A stretch of 64,000 nt of DNA, taken from Bacteroidales bacterium. GTDB lineage: Bacteria; Bacteroidota; Bacteroidia; Bacteroidales; JAADGE01. Under the pieces are notes generated by a model. It was not told the origin of the DNA. It made no database searches and worked only from the letters and a program-made list of their open reading frames with translations. Location: NCBI GenBank assembly GCA_021108035.1, contig JAIORQ010000006.1, positions 1-64,000 on the forward strand, written 5' to 3'. The translations under genes were made by a program, and so were the position numbers. Shown here in pieces: positions 25,810-35,763 of the stretch. The stretch's first letter is position 1. Every line of letters begins with the position of its first letter.

Positions 25810-26634
25810 TTACTTCTTTTTAATAAACAATTTTCCAATATCATCACCAACAGAAAATAATATATAAATTATTACAATAAAAGGTATTGCAAGACATTGA
25901 AATATTGCAAAAAGCAATATTGCTAATATTATAAAGATGTATCTTGCTATATTCTTTTTGAAACTTAAACCGTCAAACTTTAAAGAGAACATCGGCAGTT
26001 CAATTAGTTGCATAACAGCAAAAAACATGACAGATATAACATATAACCAAAAATTGGTTAAAATATATACTTGGAGACCGATAATTGCAAGAACAAATTT
26101 AAAAGGTACTGCATCCATCCAATCCTTAAGAATAATTAATTTATAAGGATCATATACATCTAACAACGGCAATGAGGCAAAAAAGACGGCAGAAGCAGGT
26201 ATTGCCAGTCCTAAAAAATAATTTTTTTGACGATCATCTACATTGAATTTTGCCAATCTTAATGCACCTGCAACAACCAATAATATCGGTGATAATAAAA
26301 TTAAAATATCTGTATAAGGTAGATCTGCCGTAAAAACTTTAATTTCCATAGCGGTTTTCAACATTTGAAATATAATAACGGCAGGCGCAACTCCAAAACT
26401 GACAAGATCAGCCAAAGAATCAAGATTTTTCCCTATCTCTGAAAAAGATTTTGTTAATCGGGCAACAAAACCGTCTAAAAAATCAAAAAAAACAGAAATA
26501 AATACGAAAATTGAAGCTAAATATAATTTCTCCGGACTAAGTTCGAATGCATAAAATACTGCAAAAGATCCTGAAACCAAATTCATTAATGTGAACAAAT
26601 TCGGCAAAGTAAAATATGTTAATTTTTTATCCAT
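25810..26634 (-). CDS. pssA: CDP-diacylglycerol--serine O-phosphatidyltransferase
   Basis: A 274-residue integral membrane CDP-alcohol phosphatidyltransferase. The family signature D-x2-DG-x2-AR-x8-G-x3-D-x3-D is complete: D51, D54, G55, A58, R59, G68, D72 and D76. Several hydrophobic segments follow. The LDSLADLVSFGVAPA context is that of PssA (subclass II), which makes phosphatidylserine, the precursor of phosphatidylethanolamine, in the inner membrane. It is divergently oriented to the PorV-like gene. Its decarboxylase partner psd is not in the window. Confidence 0.9.
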   Translation of the reverse strand: MDKKLTYFTLPNLFTLMNLVSGSFAVFYAFELSPEKLYLASIFVFISVFFDFLDGFVARLTKSFSEIGKNLDSLADLVSFGVAPAVIIFQMLKTAMEIKVFTADLPYTDILILLSPILLVVAGALRLAKFNVDDRQKNYFLGLAIPASAVFFASLPLLDVYDPYKLIILKDWMDAVPFKFVLAIIGLQVYILTNFWLYVISVMFFAVMQLIELPMFSLKFDGLSFKKNIARYIFIILAILLFAIFQCLAIPFIVIIYILFSVGDDIGKLFIKKK

Positions 26635-26721
26635 AATTATTATATTTTTTAAAAAGGCAATATGTTTGCACTTTTTTAGTTTTAATTTTATGTTTGGTAA
26701 AAATATCTTAAATTTTGTGAA

Positions 26722-27798
26722 ATGCCAAAAATATTAATACTGTTTTTTCTGTTTTCATTTCATTTTTCAATATCTCAGGTAAGAATTTACAGCAATGAAT
26801 TCTTATCTGTAGGAATAGGTGCAAGAGCATTAGCCATGTCTAACTCCGTTACAGCATCAGTAAATGATGCAAGTTCCGGTTATTGGAATCCGGCAGCATT
26901 AAGTTCTCAAGTTAATAAATATGAAATATCAGCAATGCATTCTGAATATTTTGCAGGTATTGCTAAGTTTGATTATGTTGGTGCATCATACAGAACAAAT
27001 GATTCTGCGGTATTGGGTGCAACAATTATTCGATTCGGTGTTGATAATATACCAAATACACTTGAATTAATTGATGAAAACGGTAATGTTGATTACAGCA
27101 GAATAAGCATGTTTTCAGTTGCCGATTACGCCTTTATTCTCTCCTACTCAAAAAAAACAAAGATATCCGGATTATCATACGGTGCAAATGCAAAAATTAT
27201 ATACAGAAATCTGGGAGAATTTGCCTATGCATTCGGATTTGGGTTTGATGCAGCATTAAGTTATAAAAAAAACAAATGGTTGTTTGGTGTCAATATAAAA
27301 GATATAACAACAACATTTAATGCTTGGTTTTATAATACCGAAAATTTAGAAGATGTCTTTATCGAAACAGGTAATGAAATTCCGCAAAACAGTATTGAAA
27401 TTACAGCACCAAAATTACTGACAGGTATCGGCAGAAAGTTTAATATAAATGAAAAAATTAGTTTATTGTCGGAAATTGGTGCAGACATCAGCTTCGACGG
27501 ACAAAAACATGTTTTAATATCAAGCAAAGCATTTAATCTTGACCCACACATAGGTATTGAATTGGATTATAAAAACTTAATCTTTTTCAGAGCCGGTGCA
27601 GGAAATTACGCTTTAATTACCGATTTCGACAAAAAATCAATTAATTTTCAACCCGGCATAGGAATCGGCCTCAATATCTTTAAGCTTAAACTTGATTATG
27701 CCCTTACAGATATCGGTGATCAATCAATTGCACTCTATTCAAATATATTTTCTTTAAGTTATTCTTTTAACAGCTTCAAAAAAAATAAAAGAAATTAG
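26722..27798 (+). CDS. PorV/PorQ-family outer-membrane protein
   Basis: A 358-residue outer-membrane beta-barrel of the PorV/PorQ (UPF0164) family. After the signal peptide comes VGIGARALAMSNSVTASVND and SGYWNPAAL, the family hallmark, then about 14 amphipathic strands. PorV shuttles and attaches T9SS cargo, and PorQ is a related component. Which one this is cannot be decided, but a T9SS function fits the CTD-bearing adhesin 3 kb upstream. It is monocistronic or leads into bamD. Confidence 0.7.
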   Translation: MPKILILFFLFSFHFSISQVRIYSNEFLSVGIGARALAMSNSVTASVNDASSGYWNPAALSSQVNKYEISAMHSEYFAGIAKFDYVGASYRTNDSAVLGATIIRFGVDNIPNTLELIDENGNVDYSRISMFSVADYAFILSYSKKTKISGLSYGANAKIIYRNLGEFAYAFGFGFDAALSYKKNKWLFGVNIKDITTTFNAWFYNTENLEDVFIETGNEIPQNSIEITAPKLLTGIGRKFNINEKISLLSEIGADISFDGQKHVLISSKAFNLDPHIGIELDYKNLIFFRAGAGNYALITDFDKKSINFQPGIGIGLNIFKLKLDYALTDIGDQSIALYSNIFSLSYSFNSFKKNKRN

Positions 27799-27875
27799 TA
27801 ACATTTATAAGCTTTAATCGTTTAATTTCAAATAAATAATTCTTTATAAAAAGGATATTTTTCAGAATAAAATTT

Positions 27876-27883
27876 TAATTTTG
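27876..27883 (+). promoter_or_regulatory. -7 element TAATTTTG close to the bamD start
   Basis: A perfect TAnnTTTG ends only 4 bases before the bamD ATG. If it is functional, transcription would begin at or just before the start codon, giving a near-leaderless mRNA. No -33 TTG is visible. Confidence 0.3.
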
Positions 27884-27887
27884 CGCC

Positions 27888-28715
27888 ATGTTTAAAAATA
27901 AGTTGATTTTCATACTAATAAGTATACTTGTAGTTACTCTTTTTCAGTCATGTAGTTTTAATACATCCAAAAAAATACAAGACCCCAAAAAGAAATATGC
28001 TAAAGCCATGGATTATTATGAAGAAGGTAAATATGCAAAAACACAAATATTGCTTGAAGATATCATTCTTTCTTTAAGAATGACTACAGAAGGAAAAGAT
28101 GCATTATATAAATATGCTGATTCTTATTATCATATGAAAGACTACATTTTGGCCGGATATTATTTCAGAAAATATGTTGAAGATTATCCGAAAGAACAAA
28201 ATACCGAAATGTCTCAATTTATGAGTGCAAAATGTTATTATTTAGATTCACCTAAACCAAAATTGGATCAACAAGCAACACTAACGGCACTTCAAGAATT
28301 TGAATTATTTATCACAAAATATCCCGAAAGCCAAAAAATTAGCGAATGTAATGAATACGTTGATAAACTCAGAGATAAACTTGAAATAAAATCATATGAA
28401 AATGCAAAATTGTATTATGATATAGGATATTATAATGCGGCTACAATAGCTTTCAAAAACAATTTAAGAGATTTTCCGGATACAAAATTCAAAGAAAAAA
28501 TTCTTTATTATATCACACTTTCTAAATATGAATACGCAAAAAACAGTATAAAATCAAAACAAGCTGAAAGATACGAAGATGTGATAAAGGCATATGACAA
28601 ATTAGTTGAAAAGTATCCTGAATCAAAATACATAAAAGAAGTAAAAAACGTATATTCTGAATCAAAAAAAAATATAGCCAAATCAGAAAATAAAACAAAG
28701 CAGAACAACATCTGA
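27888..28715 (+). CDS. bamD: outer membrane protein assembly factor BamD
   Basis: A 275-residue TPR lipoprotein. The signal ends LFQSC with the acylated Cys at 22. Five TPR-like helix pairs follow, with AKAMDYYEEGKYAKTQILLE, YYFRKYVEDYP, LFITKYPES and YDKLVEKYPESKY. BamD is the essential lipoprotein of the BAM complex, positioned under the BamA barrel. Next is rpoZ, then coaBC and DUF4835, a standard Bacteroidota order. Confidence 0.85.
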   Translation: MFKNKLIFILISILVVTLFQSCSFNTSKKIQDPKKKYAKAMDYYEEGKYAKTQILLEDIILSLRMTTEGKDALYKYADSYYHMKDYILAGYYFRKYVEDYPKEQNTEMSQFMSAKCYYLDSPKPKLDQQATLTALQEFELFITKYPESQKISECNEYVDKLRDKLEIKSYENAKLYYDIGYYNAATIAFKNNLRDFPDTKFKEKILYYITLSKYEYAKNSIKSKQAERYEDVIKAYDKLVEKYPESKYIKEVKNVYSESKKNIAKSENKTKQNNI

Positions 28716-28745
28716 TATTAAGAAGAATTTAAAAAGCAAAAAAAA

Positions 28746-29072
28746 ATGGATTATAAAAAAACAAATGCACCTGATACAACTATTACAAGAGACTTTCCTG
28801 AACTTGAGGAACAAACAGGTAACATATATGAATCTATCACAATTATCAGCAAAAGATCAAAACAAATTCAAAAAGAAATAAAAGAAGAATTGGATAAAAA
28901 ACTAAAAGAATTTGCCTCATATACTGATAATTTAGAAGAAATATTTGAGAACAGAGAACAAATTGAGATATCAAAATTCTATGAAAGACTTCCTAAACCA
29001 ACACTAATAGCAATAAAAGAATTCTTAGACGAAAAAGTTTATTTCAGAAATCCCGATGAAGATGATGAATAA
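28746..29072 (+). CDS. rpoZ: DNA-directed RNA polymerase omega subunit, Bacteroidota type
   Basis: A 108-residue omega homologue of the Bacteroidota form: MDYKKTNAPDTTITRD, then GNIYESITIISKRSKQI, the conserved omega helix. It stabilises the beta' subunit. The C-terminal half (NLEEIFENREQIEISKFYE, then KPTLIAIKEF) is typical of the phylum. It starts 30 bases after bamD. Confidence 0.85.
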   Translation: MDYKKTNAPDTTITRDFPELEEQTGNIYESITIISKRSKQIQKEIKEELDKKLKEFASYTDNLEEIFENREQIEISKFYERLPKPTLIAIKEFLDEKVYFRNPDEDDE

Positions 29073-29140
29073 ATTAACTTTTTTATTATTATATTGGTTT
29101 TATATTTAAATACACGTAAAATAACTGTAGAGCCTTATTA

Positions 29141-30334
29141 ATGAAGGGGAAAAAAATAATTGTCGGAGTAACCGGAGGAATAGCTGCTTATAAAGTGGCT
29201 ATTCTTGTAAGACTATTGATGAAAAAAGGAGCGGAAATTCAAATTTTAATGACACCTTTTTCCGAAAAATTCATAACACCCTTAACGCTTGCGACACTTT
29301 CTAAAAGACCTGTATTAAAGATGTTTTACAATCCGGAAAACGGTGATTGGAACAGCCATGTCGATTTGGGATTATGGGCAGATGCGATGATAATTGCACC
29401 TGCAACTGCTAATACTATGGGCAAAGCAGCAAACGGAATTGCTGATAATTTACTGCTTACAGCATATTTGTCTGCAAAATGTCCTGTATTTTGGGCTCCT
29501 GCCATGGATTTGGATATGTTTCAGCATCCGGCAGTTCAAGCAAATATTTCTAAATTAAAATCTTTCGGAAATCACATTATTGATGCTGATACAGGCGAAC
29601 TTGCCAGCGGCTTGGAAGGCAAAGGCAGAATGGCAGAACCTGAAATCATTGTTAATGAATTGGAATACTTCTTTTCTTCAAAAAAAAAATTAAAAAATTT
29701 TAAAGTACTTATTACTGCCGGTCCTACATATGAAAAAATTGATCCTGTAAGATTTATCGGAAACAGATCAAGCGGTAAAATGGGATATGCTTTAGCCGAA
29801 ACTTTAGCTGAAAACGGTGCAGAAGTTAAATTAATATCCGGGCCTGTTTCGTTAAAACCTAAACATAAAAATATCAAACTAATATCAGTTGAATCAGCAG
29901 AAGAAATGTTCAATGCTGCTCATTCAATATTTCCGAAATGTGATATTGCAATTTTTGCAGCGGCAGTTTCTGACTATTCAGCAGCAAACACTTCTGAAAC
30001 AAAATTGAAAAAGAAACCGAATGACCTGATTTTGAAACTTATACCAACTAAAGATATTGCCGCTGAAGCGGGAAAACTTAAAAATGAAAACCAGATTACA
30101 ATAGGATTTGCTTTGGAAACTGATAATGAAATTCAAAATGCAGAAAAAAAAATTAATACCAAAAATTTTGATTTCATTGTATTAAATTCTTTAAGAGATA
30201 AAGGTGCCGGCTTTATATATGATACAAATAAAATTTCAATTATTGATAAATACAATAATATTGAAAGATTTGAGTTAAAATCAAAGAAAGAAGCAGCACA
30301 AGATATTGTAAACAAAATTTTAGAACTAGTATAA
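29141..30334 (+). CDS. coaBC: bifunctional phosphopantothenoylcysteine decarboxylase / phosphopantothenate--cysteine ligase
   Basis: A 397-residue fusion. CoaC part (1-~180): TGGIAAYKV at 11-19, active-site His73 in SHVDLG, the FMN-site PATANTMGK from 87, and APAMD at 119-123. CoaB part (~186-397): ITAGPTYEKIDPVRFI and NRSSGKMG, and a lysine-rich KLKKKPNDL near the CTP site. It makes 4'-phosphopantetheine from 4'-phosphopantothenate and cysteine for CoA synthesis. The DUF4835 gene follows after 2 bases. Confidence 0.95.
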   Translation: MKGKKIIVGVTGGIAAYKVAILVRLLMKKGAEIQILMTPFSEKFITPLTLATLSKRPVLKMFYNPENGDWNSHVDLGLWADAMIIAPATANTMGKAANGIADNLLLTAYLSAKCPVFWAPAMDLDMFQHPAVQANISKLKSFGNHIIDADTGELASGLEGKGRMAEPEIIVNELEYFFSSKKKLKNFKVLITAGPTYEKIDPVRFIGNRSSGKMGYALAETLAENGAEVKLISGPVSLKPKHKNIKLISVESAEEMFNAAHSIFPKCDIAIFAAAVSDYSAANTSETKLKKKPNDLILKLIPTKDIAAEAGKLKNENQITIGFALETDNEIQNAEKKINTKNFDFIVLNSLRDKGAGFIYDTNKISIIDKYNNIERFELKSKKEAAQDIVNKILELV

Positions 30335-30336
30335 CT

Positions 30337-31245
30337 ATGAAAAAAATAATTTTATTAATATTTATTATCACTTCTTCACTTCAAATTTTTTCACAAGAAT
30401 TAAATTGCAGAATCAGTTTAAACAGAAGTCAAATTCAAGGAACAAATGAAGATATGTTTCGTACAATGCAACAAGATTTGTATGAATTCATGAATAACAG
30501 GAAATGGACAAATCATGTATTTTCTAATAATGAAAGAATAGAATGTCAAATTCAACTCACTCTGTCAAGTTATAACGGAATTGATAAATATAAAGGGTCT
30601 ATTTCTGTTCAATCTACCAGAACTATCTTCAACACAAATTATAAATCTACACTGTTTAATTATAAAGAAGATAACGAATTTGAATTTACATATACAGAAG
30701 GCCAAGCACTGGAATTTAACGAAAACACGCATATAACAAATCTCACATCTGTATTGGCATTTTATGCATATATCATTATCGGTTTAGATTATGATTCATA
30801 CGGAATGATGGCAGGAACAGAATTTTTACAAAAAGCAAAGCAAATATTAAATAATGCTCAATCAGATACTGACCAAAGTTGGCAAGCATTCGGAACAAAT
30901 AATAAAAAAAATCGATTTTATCTTATCGAACATATGACGGATACCGATAATTCATCCATAAGAAAATTTTATTACAGATATCATCGATTAGGATTAGATA
31001 TAATGCATGAAAAAATGGTACAAGGAAGAACTGAAATTGCAAATTCATTTCAATTATTAAAAAAAGTCTATAACAGACAAGCCGATTCATATTTCTTAAG
31101 AATTCTTCTTTCTACAAAAGTTGATGAGATTGTAAAAATATTTTCCGAAGCACCAATGCAACAAAAAACATTGGTATATAATATTTTAAAAGAAATTGAC
31201 TCTACAAATCCTAAAATTGATAAAATAATGGAACGGCAGAATTAG
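30337..31245 (+). CDS. DUF4835 family exported protein
   Basis: A 302-residue protein with a signal peptide (to SQEL, about residue 20) and the family opening ELNCRISLNRSQIQGT. It is predicted periplasmic or outer-membrane associated. DUF4835 proteins follow coaBC across Bacteroidota; their role is unknown. In many relatives recN comes next, but here the following gene is udk after about 310 bases. Confidence 0.85.
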   Translation: MKKIILLIFIITSSLQIFSQELNCRISLNRSQIQGTNEDMFRTMQQDLYEFMNNRKWTNHVFSNNERIECQIQLTLSSYNGIDKYKGSISVQSTRTIFNTNYKSTLFNYKEDNEFEFTYTEGQALEFNENTHITNLTSVLAFYAYIIIGLDYDSYGMMAGTEFLQKAKQILNNAQSDTDQSWQAFGTNNKKNRFYLIEHMTDTDNSSIRKFYYRYHRLGLDIMHEKMVQGRTEIANSFQLLKKVYNRQADSYFLRILLSTKVDEIVKIFSEAPMQQKTLVYNILKEIDSTNPKIDKIMERQN

Positions 31246-31557
31246 TGATATATCAATAATGTAATAACGCACTCATCGCCCCTTCTGATTTGCAACTATT
31301 CTCACAACAGGTGCGTAATACAAAAAAAATATCTGCTCAATCTGTATCATAATCAACCATTACAAGATTTTCCTTTATTTTACCGATAAAAATCTGATAC
31401 CAAAACTTATTTGTCTGATAACTTGGAATGGTCTGACGGATTAGTATGATTTTCTTGCCTTAAATTTAAAACTTTAAACTTGATGTTTTAGGTGTAATGT
31501 TTAATATTTTTTATTAATTTTGAATGATGTTCTAAATCTCCCAAAAAATAATAAAAA
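31246..31557. other. intergenic region
   Basis: About 310 bases without a supported gene. Contains a -7 element TAATTTTG at 31515-31522, which may serve udk. A 39-codon open stretch on the minus strand (31339-31458) between two stops could be a gene relic but has no recognisable family. Confidence 0.45.
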
Positions 31558-32172
31558 ATGTTAATAATAGGTATCGCCGGAGGAACCGGGTCAGGAAAAA
31601 CAACAGTTGTTAAAAAGCTTATTGAACAACTTCCTAAAGGTGAAGTTGCAGTTCTTTCTCAAGATTCATATTATAAAGACAACAGTCATTTACAACTTGA
31701 AGAAAGACAGAAAATAAATTTTGATCATCCTAAATCAATCGAATTCGAATTATTGATTGACCACTTAAAAAAGCTTAAAAACGGAAAACCAATTGAAGAA
31801 CCGGTTTACTCATACCTAACTTGTACAAGAGAAAAAAAGACAAAAAAAATAGAACCTAAAGAGGTTGTAATTGTTGAAGGTATCCTAATTCTTACAAATG
31901 AAAAACTAAGAAACCTCTTCGATATTAAAATATTTGTATATGCAGATGATGATGACAGACTCGGAAGAGTTATAAGCAGAGATATGTCAGAACGAGGAAG
32001 ATCAGTTGAAAAAGTTCTGCAAAGATATTCAAAATCTGTAAAACCTATGCACCTGCAATTTATTGAGCCCTCAAAAATATATGCAGATTTAATAATTCCT
32101 CAAGGCGGACATAATAAAGTAGCTGTTGAAATTCTGTCAACCATCATTAAAAAAAACTTGAACACAATATAA
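31558..32172 (+). CDS. udk: uridine kinase
   Basis: A 204-residue P-loop kinase with GGTGSGKTT at 8-16, QDSYYKD, NFDHPKSIEF and the RDxxERGRS-type lid (RDMSERGRSVEKVLQRY). These are hallmark motifs of uridine kinase, which phosphorylates uridine or cytidine to the monophosphate in pyrimidine salvage. It fits with upp and the nucleoside permease 2-3 kb downstream. The exonuclease gene begins 2 bases after its stop. Confidence 0.95.
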   Translation: MLIIGIAGGTGSGKTTVVKKLIEQLPKGEVAVLSQDSYYKDNSHLQLEERQKINFDHPKSIEFELLIDHLKKLKNGKPIEEPVYSYLTCTREKKTKKIEPKEVVIVEGILILTNEKLRNLFDIKIFVYADDDDRLGRVISRDMSERGRSVEKVLQRYSKSVKPMHLQFIEPSKIYADLIIPQGGHNKVAVEILSTIIKKNLNTI

Positions 32173-32174
32173 TA

Positions 32175-32888
32175 ATGTTAAAAAACATAAAAAACACCAA
32201 TATCCTTTTTATAGACATTGAAACAGTACCTATATGCAAAAATATTAATGAGTTATCCGAAAAAATGAAATATTTATGGGATAAAAAATCCAAATATTTC
32301 AGAACCGAAAACCAAGATGCCGAAGATGTTTATGAAAGGGCAGGTATTTATGCCGAATTCGGAAAAATAATTTGTATTTCTGCAGGCTATTTAACTAAAG
32401 ACAGCTTCTTCAGAATAAAATCATTTTACAATGATGATGAAAAAATACTCTTAACTGAATTCAAATCAATGTTGCAAAAAGCATACAAAGGAACAGACAA
32501 ATACCTGTGTGCTCATAACGGTAAAGAATTTGATTATCCTTATATTGCACGCAGAATGCTTATTAACGGAATTGAAATACCTGACATATTAAATTTGGCA
32601 GGAAAAAAACCTTGGGAAGTTAAACATCTTGACACTATGGAATTATGGAAATTCGGTGACTATAAGAATTACACATCATTGGAACTGTTAACGGAAGTAT
32701 TTAACATTCCAACACCAAAAGATGATATTGACGGCAGTATGGTGGCAAAAGTTTATTGGGAAGAAAATGATCTTGACAGAATTGTAAACTATTGTGAAAA
32801 AGACGTACTTGCCGTAGTACAACTTTTTTTAAGGTATAAGAATGAAGACCTGATAATAACTGAAAATATAATTTCCGTTAAATCGTAA
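32175..32888 (+). CDS. DEDDy-type 3'-5' exonuclease (PolB-exonuclease-related)
   Basis: A 237-residue nuclease of the predicted 3'-5' exonuclease family related to the PolB exonuclease domain (PF10108). Catalytic residues: D14 and E16 in DIETVP, D120 in HNGKEFD, and Y206/D210 in YCEKD. No polymerase domain is attached. The substrate (DNA or RNA) is not known for this family. Translationally coupled to udk by a 2-base gap. Confidence 0.8.
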   Translation: MLKNIKNTNILFIDIETVPICKNINELSEKMKYLWDKKSKYFRTENQDAEDVYERAGIYAEFGKIICISAGYLTKDSFFRIKSFYNDDEKILLTEFKSMLQKAYKGTDKYLCAHNGKEFDYPYIARRMLINGIEIPDILNLAGKKPWEVKHLDTMELWKFGDYKNYTSLELLTEVFNIPTPKDDIDGSMVAKVYWEENDLDRIVNYCEKDVLAVVQLFLRYKNEDLIITENIISVKS

Positions 32889-32966
32889 ATTTCGCAAGTC
32901 AAGGCTTCACTTTTTAGAATAAGACATTAAAAAAAAATAAAAATTCGTATTTTATGAATCCTTTTT

Positions 32967-32974
32967 TAATTTTG
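32967..32974 (+). promoter_or_regulatory. -7 element TAATTTTG
   Basis: Matches TAnnTTTG about 62 bases before the bifunctional nuclease gene. The -33 position holds TTC rather than TTG. Confidence 0.4.
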
Positions 32975-33035
32975 TTTACTTAAACATTACATAAATTTAG
33001 GTATTAATTATTAGTTGAGTATTCAACTGTAACAT

Positions 33036-33626
33036 ATGAAAAAAATTCGATTAAAAATAGCCGGATTATCATACAGTCAAACTCGTGCGGGTGCATATGC
33101 TTTGATTTTGGAAGAAGAAGACGGTAAAAGAAGATTGCCGGTAATTATAGGAACAACTGAAGCTCAATCAATTGCCATTCAACTCGAAGGGCTTAAACCG
33201 TACAGACCATTAACTCATGACCTGTTTGTAAGTATGGCCTCATCTTTTCATATAGAAGTATTAGAAGTTAATATTGTTAGATTAGAAGAAGGTATATTTT
33301 ATTCAGAAATTATCTGTAAAAGAGAACACGCAAAAATTAAAATTGATTCCCGAACATCTGATGCCGTTGCTATTGCTCTCAGATTTAAAGCTCCAATTTT
33401 TGTCAAAGAAAGTATTATGACAAAAGCAGGAATGTTGTTTGATGAAGACAAAGGAAAATTAGTGGAAAATTCAGAAGACAGCAAAAGTGAAGATACGAAA
33501 AAAAAATATATTGATATGACAGATGATGAATTAAATAAATTAATGGAAGAATCTGTTAAAAACGAAGACTATGAAACAGCTTCATTAATACGTGATGAAT
33601 TAAACAAAAGAAAAGATAATAAATAA
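33036..33626 (+). CDS. bifunctional nuclease-family (DUF151) protein with UVR motif
   Basis: A 196-residue protein. Residues 1-~135 form a DUF151/bifunctional nuclease domain (LPVIIGTTEAQSIAIQLEG, then TSDAVAIALRFKAPIFV). A Lys/Ser linker leads to a UVR motif at ~163-192 (DELNKLMEESVKNEDYETAS), a UvrB/C interaction helix pair. DUF151 proteins have been reported to have DNase/RNase activity in plants; the bacterial role is uncertain. The domain pair is common in Bacteroidota. Confidence 0.85.
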   Translation: MKKIRLKIAGLSYSQTRAGAYALILEEEDGKRRLPVIIGTTEAQSIAIQLEGLKPYRPLTHDLFVSMASSFHIEVLEVNIVRLEEGIFYSEIICKREHAKIKIDSRTSDAVAIALRFKAPIFVKESIMTKAGMLFDEDKGKLVENSEDSKSEDTKKKYIDMTDDELNKLMEESVKNEDYETASLIRDELNKRKDNK

Positions 33627-33752
33627 ATACTGACTAATACCAAAATACTCTTAAAATGAAATTGGAAAATTGAAATTAGAATTTGTTTTAATCATACATT
33701 TCTTTTTTTCTAACATCTAATTTCTAATATCTAATTTCTAACTTATTAAAAT

Positions 33753-35012
33753 ATGGGAATAAAATTTCGACTGACAATAATGAACTTTATGCAATTTTTC
33801 GTATGGGGATCATGGTTGATAACTTTTGCAAACTATTGGTTTGGAACAATGGGTTGGGGGCCAACCGAATTTGGTGCTGTTTTTCTAACCTTGGGAATTG
33901 CATCCTTATTTATGCCGACTATAACAGGAATTATTGCAGACCGATGGGTTAATGCAGAAGTAGTTTATGCCGTTTCGCATATTTTAGCCGGTGCTGCAGT
34001 AGCAAGTTTTCCTTTTATCGGCGATACAAATACTTTTTTCTGGGTAATGCTGTTTGCCATGAGCTTTTATATGCCCACTATTGCTTTAACAAACACTATT
34101 GCATATAATGCTCTAAACTTAGCTAAGCTGGATGTTGTAAAAAGCTTTCCTCCGATACGTGTTTGGGGAACTATCGGTTTTATAGCTGCTATGTGGTTTA
34201 CTAACTTAACAGGAAACAAAGCAAGTGAAAATCAATTTTACATTTCAGCAATAGCCTCACTTATTTTAGGAATATATTCTTTCAGTTTGCCAAAGTGTCC
34301 GCCACAGCAAAAAGTTGCAGAAAAATCTTCTTTTGTAAAATTATTCGGATTAGAAGCTTTTAAATTATTCGGTAATTATAAAATGACTATTTTCTTTATT
34401 TTTTCCATGCTATTAGGTGCGTCTTTGCAACTAACAAATATGTACGGTGATCGTTTTCTTGATCATTTTAAAGATATACCTAAATATGCAGATTCATTTG
34501 TTGTTGAATATTCAACTATTGTTATGTCAATATCACAAATATCAGAAACCTTATTTATTCTTACAATTCCGTTTTTCTTAAAACGTTTCGGTATAAAAAA
34601 AGTTATGATATTTAGTATGATTGCGTGGGTTCTTAGATTTGGATTATTCGCAGTTGGTGAGCCGGAAGGATTTGGTCTTATTTTTATTATACTATCAATG
34701 ATAATTTACGGTATGGCATTTGATTTTTTCAACATTTCCGGTTCATTATTTATTGAAACAGAAACAGACAGTAAAATGCGTGGTAGTGCTCAAGGACTTT
34801 TTATGATGATGACCAACGGTTTCGGAACCATGATTGGTGCATTAGGAAGCGGTATTATTATTGATAAATTTTATGTGTCATCCGGTGGTATATGGGATTG
34901 GCATAATATCTGGATTGGCTTTGCATTTTATTCATTAATTGTTACATTTTTATTTATATTCTTATTTAAACATAAACACAATCCTGATAAAATCAAAAAT
35001 ATAAAACATTAA
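33753..35012 (+). CDS. NupG-family nucleoside:H+ symporter
   Basis: A 419-residue MFS transporter with about 12 membrane segments, of the nucleoside:H+ symporter (NHS, NupG/XapB) family: MGIKFRLTIMNFMQFFVWG, GIIADRW and KSFPPIRVWGTIGFI. Imports purine and/or pyrimidine nucleosides across the inner membrane. It lies 34 bases before upp and near udk, making a small nucleoside/uracil salvage group. Confidence 0.8.
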   Translation: MGIKFRLTIMNFMQFFVWGSWLITFANYWFGTMGWGPTEFGAVFLTLGIASLFMPTITGIIADRWVNAEVVYAVSHILAGAAVASFPFIGDTNTFFWVMLFAMSFYMPTIALTNTIAYNALNLAKLDVVKSFPPIRVWGTIGFIAAMWFTNLTGNKASENQFYISAIASLILGIYSFSLPKCPPQQKVAEKSSFVKLFGLEAFKLFGNYKMTIFFIFSMLLGASLQLTNMYGDRFLDHFKDIPKYADSFVVEYSTIVMSISQISETLFILTIPFFLKRFGIKKVMIFSMIAWVLRFGLFAVGEPEGFGLIFIILSMIIYGMAFDFFNISGSLFIETETDSKMRGSAQGLFMMMTNGFGTMIGALGSGIIIDKFYVSSGGIWDWHNIWIGFAFYSLIVTFLFIFLFKHKHNPDKIKNIKH

Positions 35013-35046
35013 CTCAAAAAATTAAACTGATTTAATTAAATAAAAT

Positions 35047-35697
35047 ATGATTAAAATATTAGGAGAAAAGAAATCAATTCTTAATAAGTTCATTGCTGAA
35101 TTAAGAGATATTAACATTCAAAACGACAGCCTGAGATTTCGCAGAAATTTGGAACGTATAGGAGAAATTTTTGCCTATGAAATCAGCAAAGAACTTGAAT
35201 ATGAAAAAAAAGAAGTAACAACACCTCTGGGAACTACCGAAATAAACATAATGAAAGATAATATCGTTCTGGCAACAGTATTACGTGCAGGTTTGCCGCT
35301 TCATCAAGGTTTATTAAATTATTTTGATCATGCCCAAAATGCTTTCGTAGGTTCGTTCAGAAAATATCATAAAGATAATTCTTTTGAAATTAAATCAGGA
35401 TATCTTTCATCTCCCTGTGCAGATGATAAGTTCTTAATCCTTTCCGACCCTATGCTTGCCAGTGGTTCATCAATGCTGTTGGCATATAAAGACCTAACCA
35501 AAGAATCAGATCCTAAACATGTTCATTTTGTTACAATTATTGCAGCGAGAGAAGGTGTTGAATACATTCAAGAAAACCTGCCCGAAAGTAAATATACCAT
35601 TTGGATAGGTGCTATGGATAATGAACTTACTGCAAAGTCTTATATTGTACCGGGTTTAGGCGATGCAGGAGATCTCGCATATGGAGGAAAAACCTGA
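35047..35697 (+). CDS. upp: uracil phosphoribosyltransferase
   Basis: A 216-residue type I phosphoribosyltransferase. The PRPP loop is ILSDPMLASGSSMLLAY; the uracil site lies in the C-terminal YIVPGLGDAGDLAYGG. It converts uracil plus PRPP to UMP. Co-oriented with the nucleoside permease and followed by a hairpin terminator. Confidence 0.95.
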   Translation: MIKILGEKKSILNKFIAELRDINIQNDSLRFRRNLERIGEIFAYEISKELEYEKKEVTTPLGTTEINIMKDNIVLATVLRAGLPLHQGLLNYFDHAQNAFVGSFRKYHKDNSFEIKSGYLSSPCADDKFLILSDPMLASGSSMLLAYKDLTKESDPKHVHFVTIIAAREGVEYIQENLPESKYTIWIGAMDNELTAKSYIVPGLGDAGDLAYGGKT

Positions 35698-35731
35698 TAT
35701 TTAATTGTTATTACCGGTATTTGAATATAAA

Positions 35732-35762
35732 AAAAGACTCCTCATTGTCTGAAAAGTCTTTT
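35732..35762 (+). terminator. terminator between upp and tRNA-Met
   Basis: AAAAGACT (35732-35739) pairs with AGTCTTTT (35755-35762). It lies between convergent genes, so it could act on both; its edge touches the 3' end of tRNA-Met. Confidence 0.7.
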
Positions 35763-35763
35763 G

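Noticed and set aside
31339-31458. 39-codon open stretch on the minus strand between udk and DUF4835
   Set aside because: No start codon in a sensible place and no recognisable family; could be a relic but is not supported.
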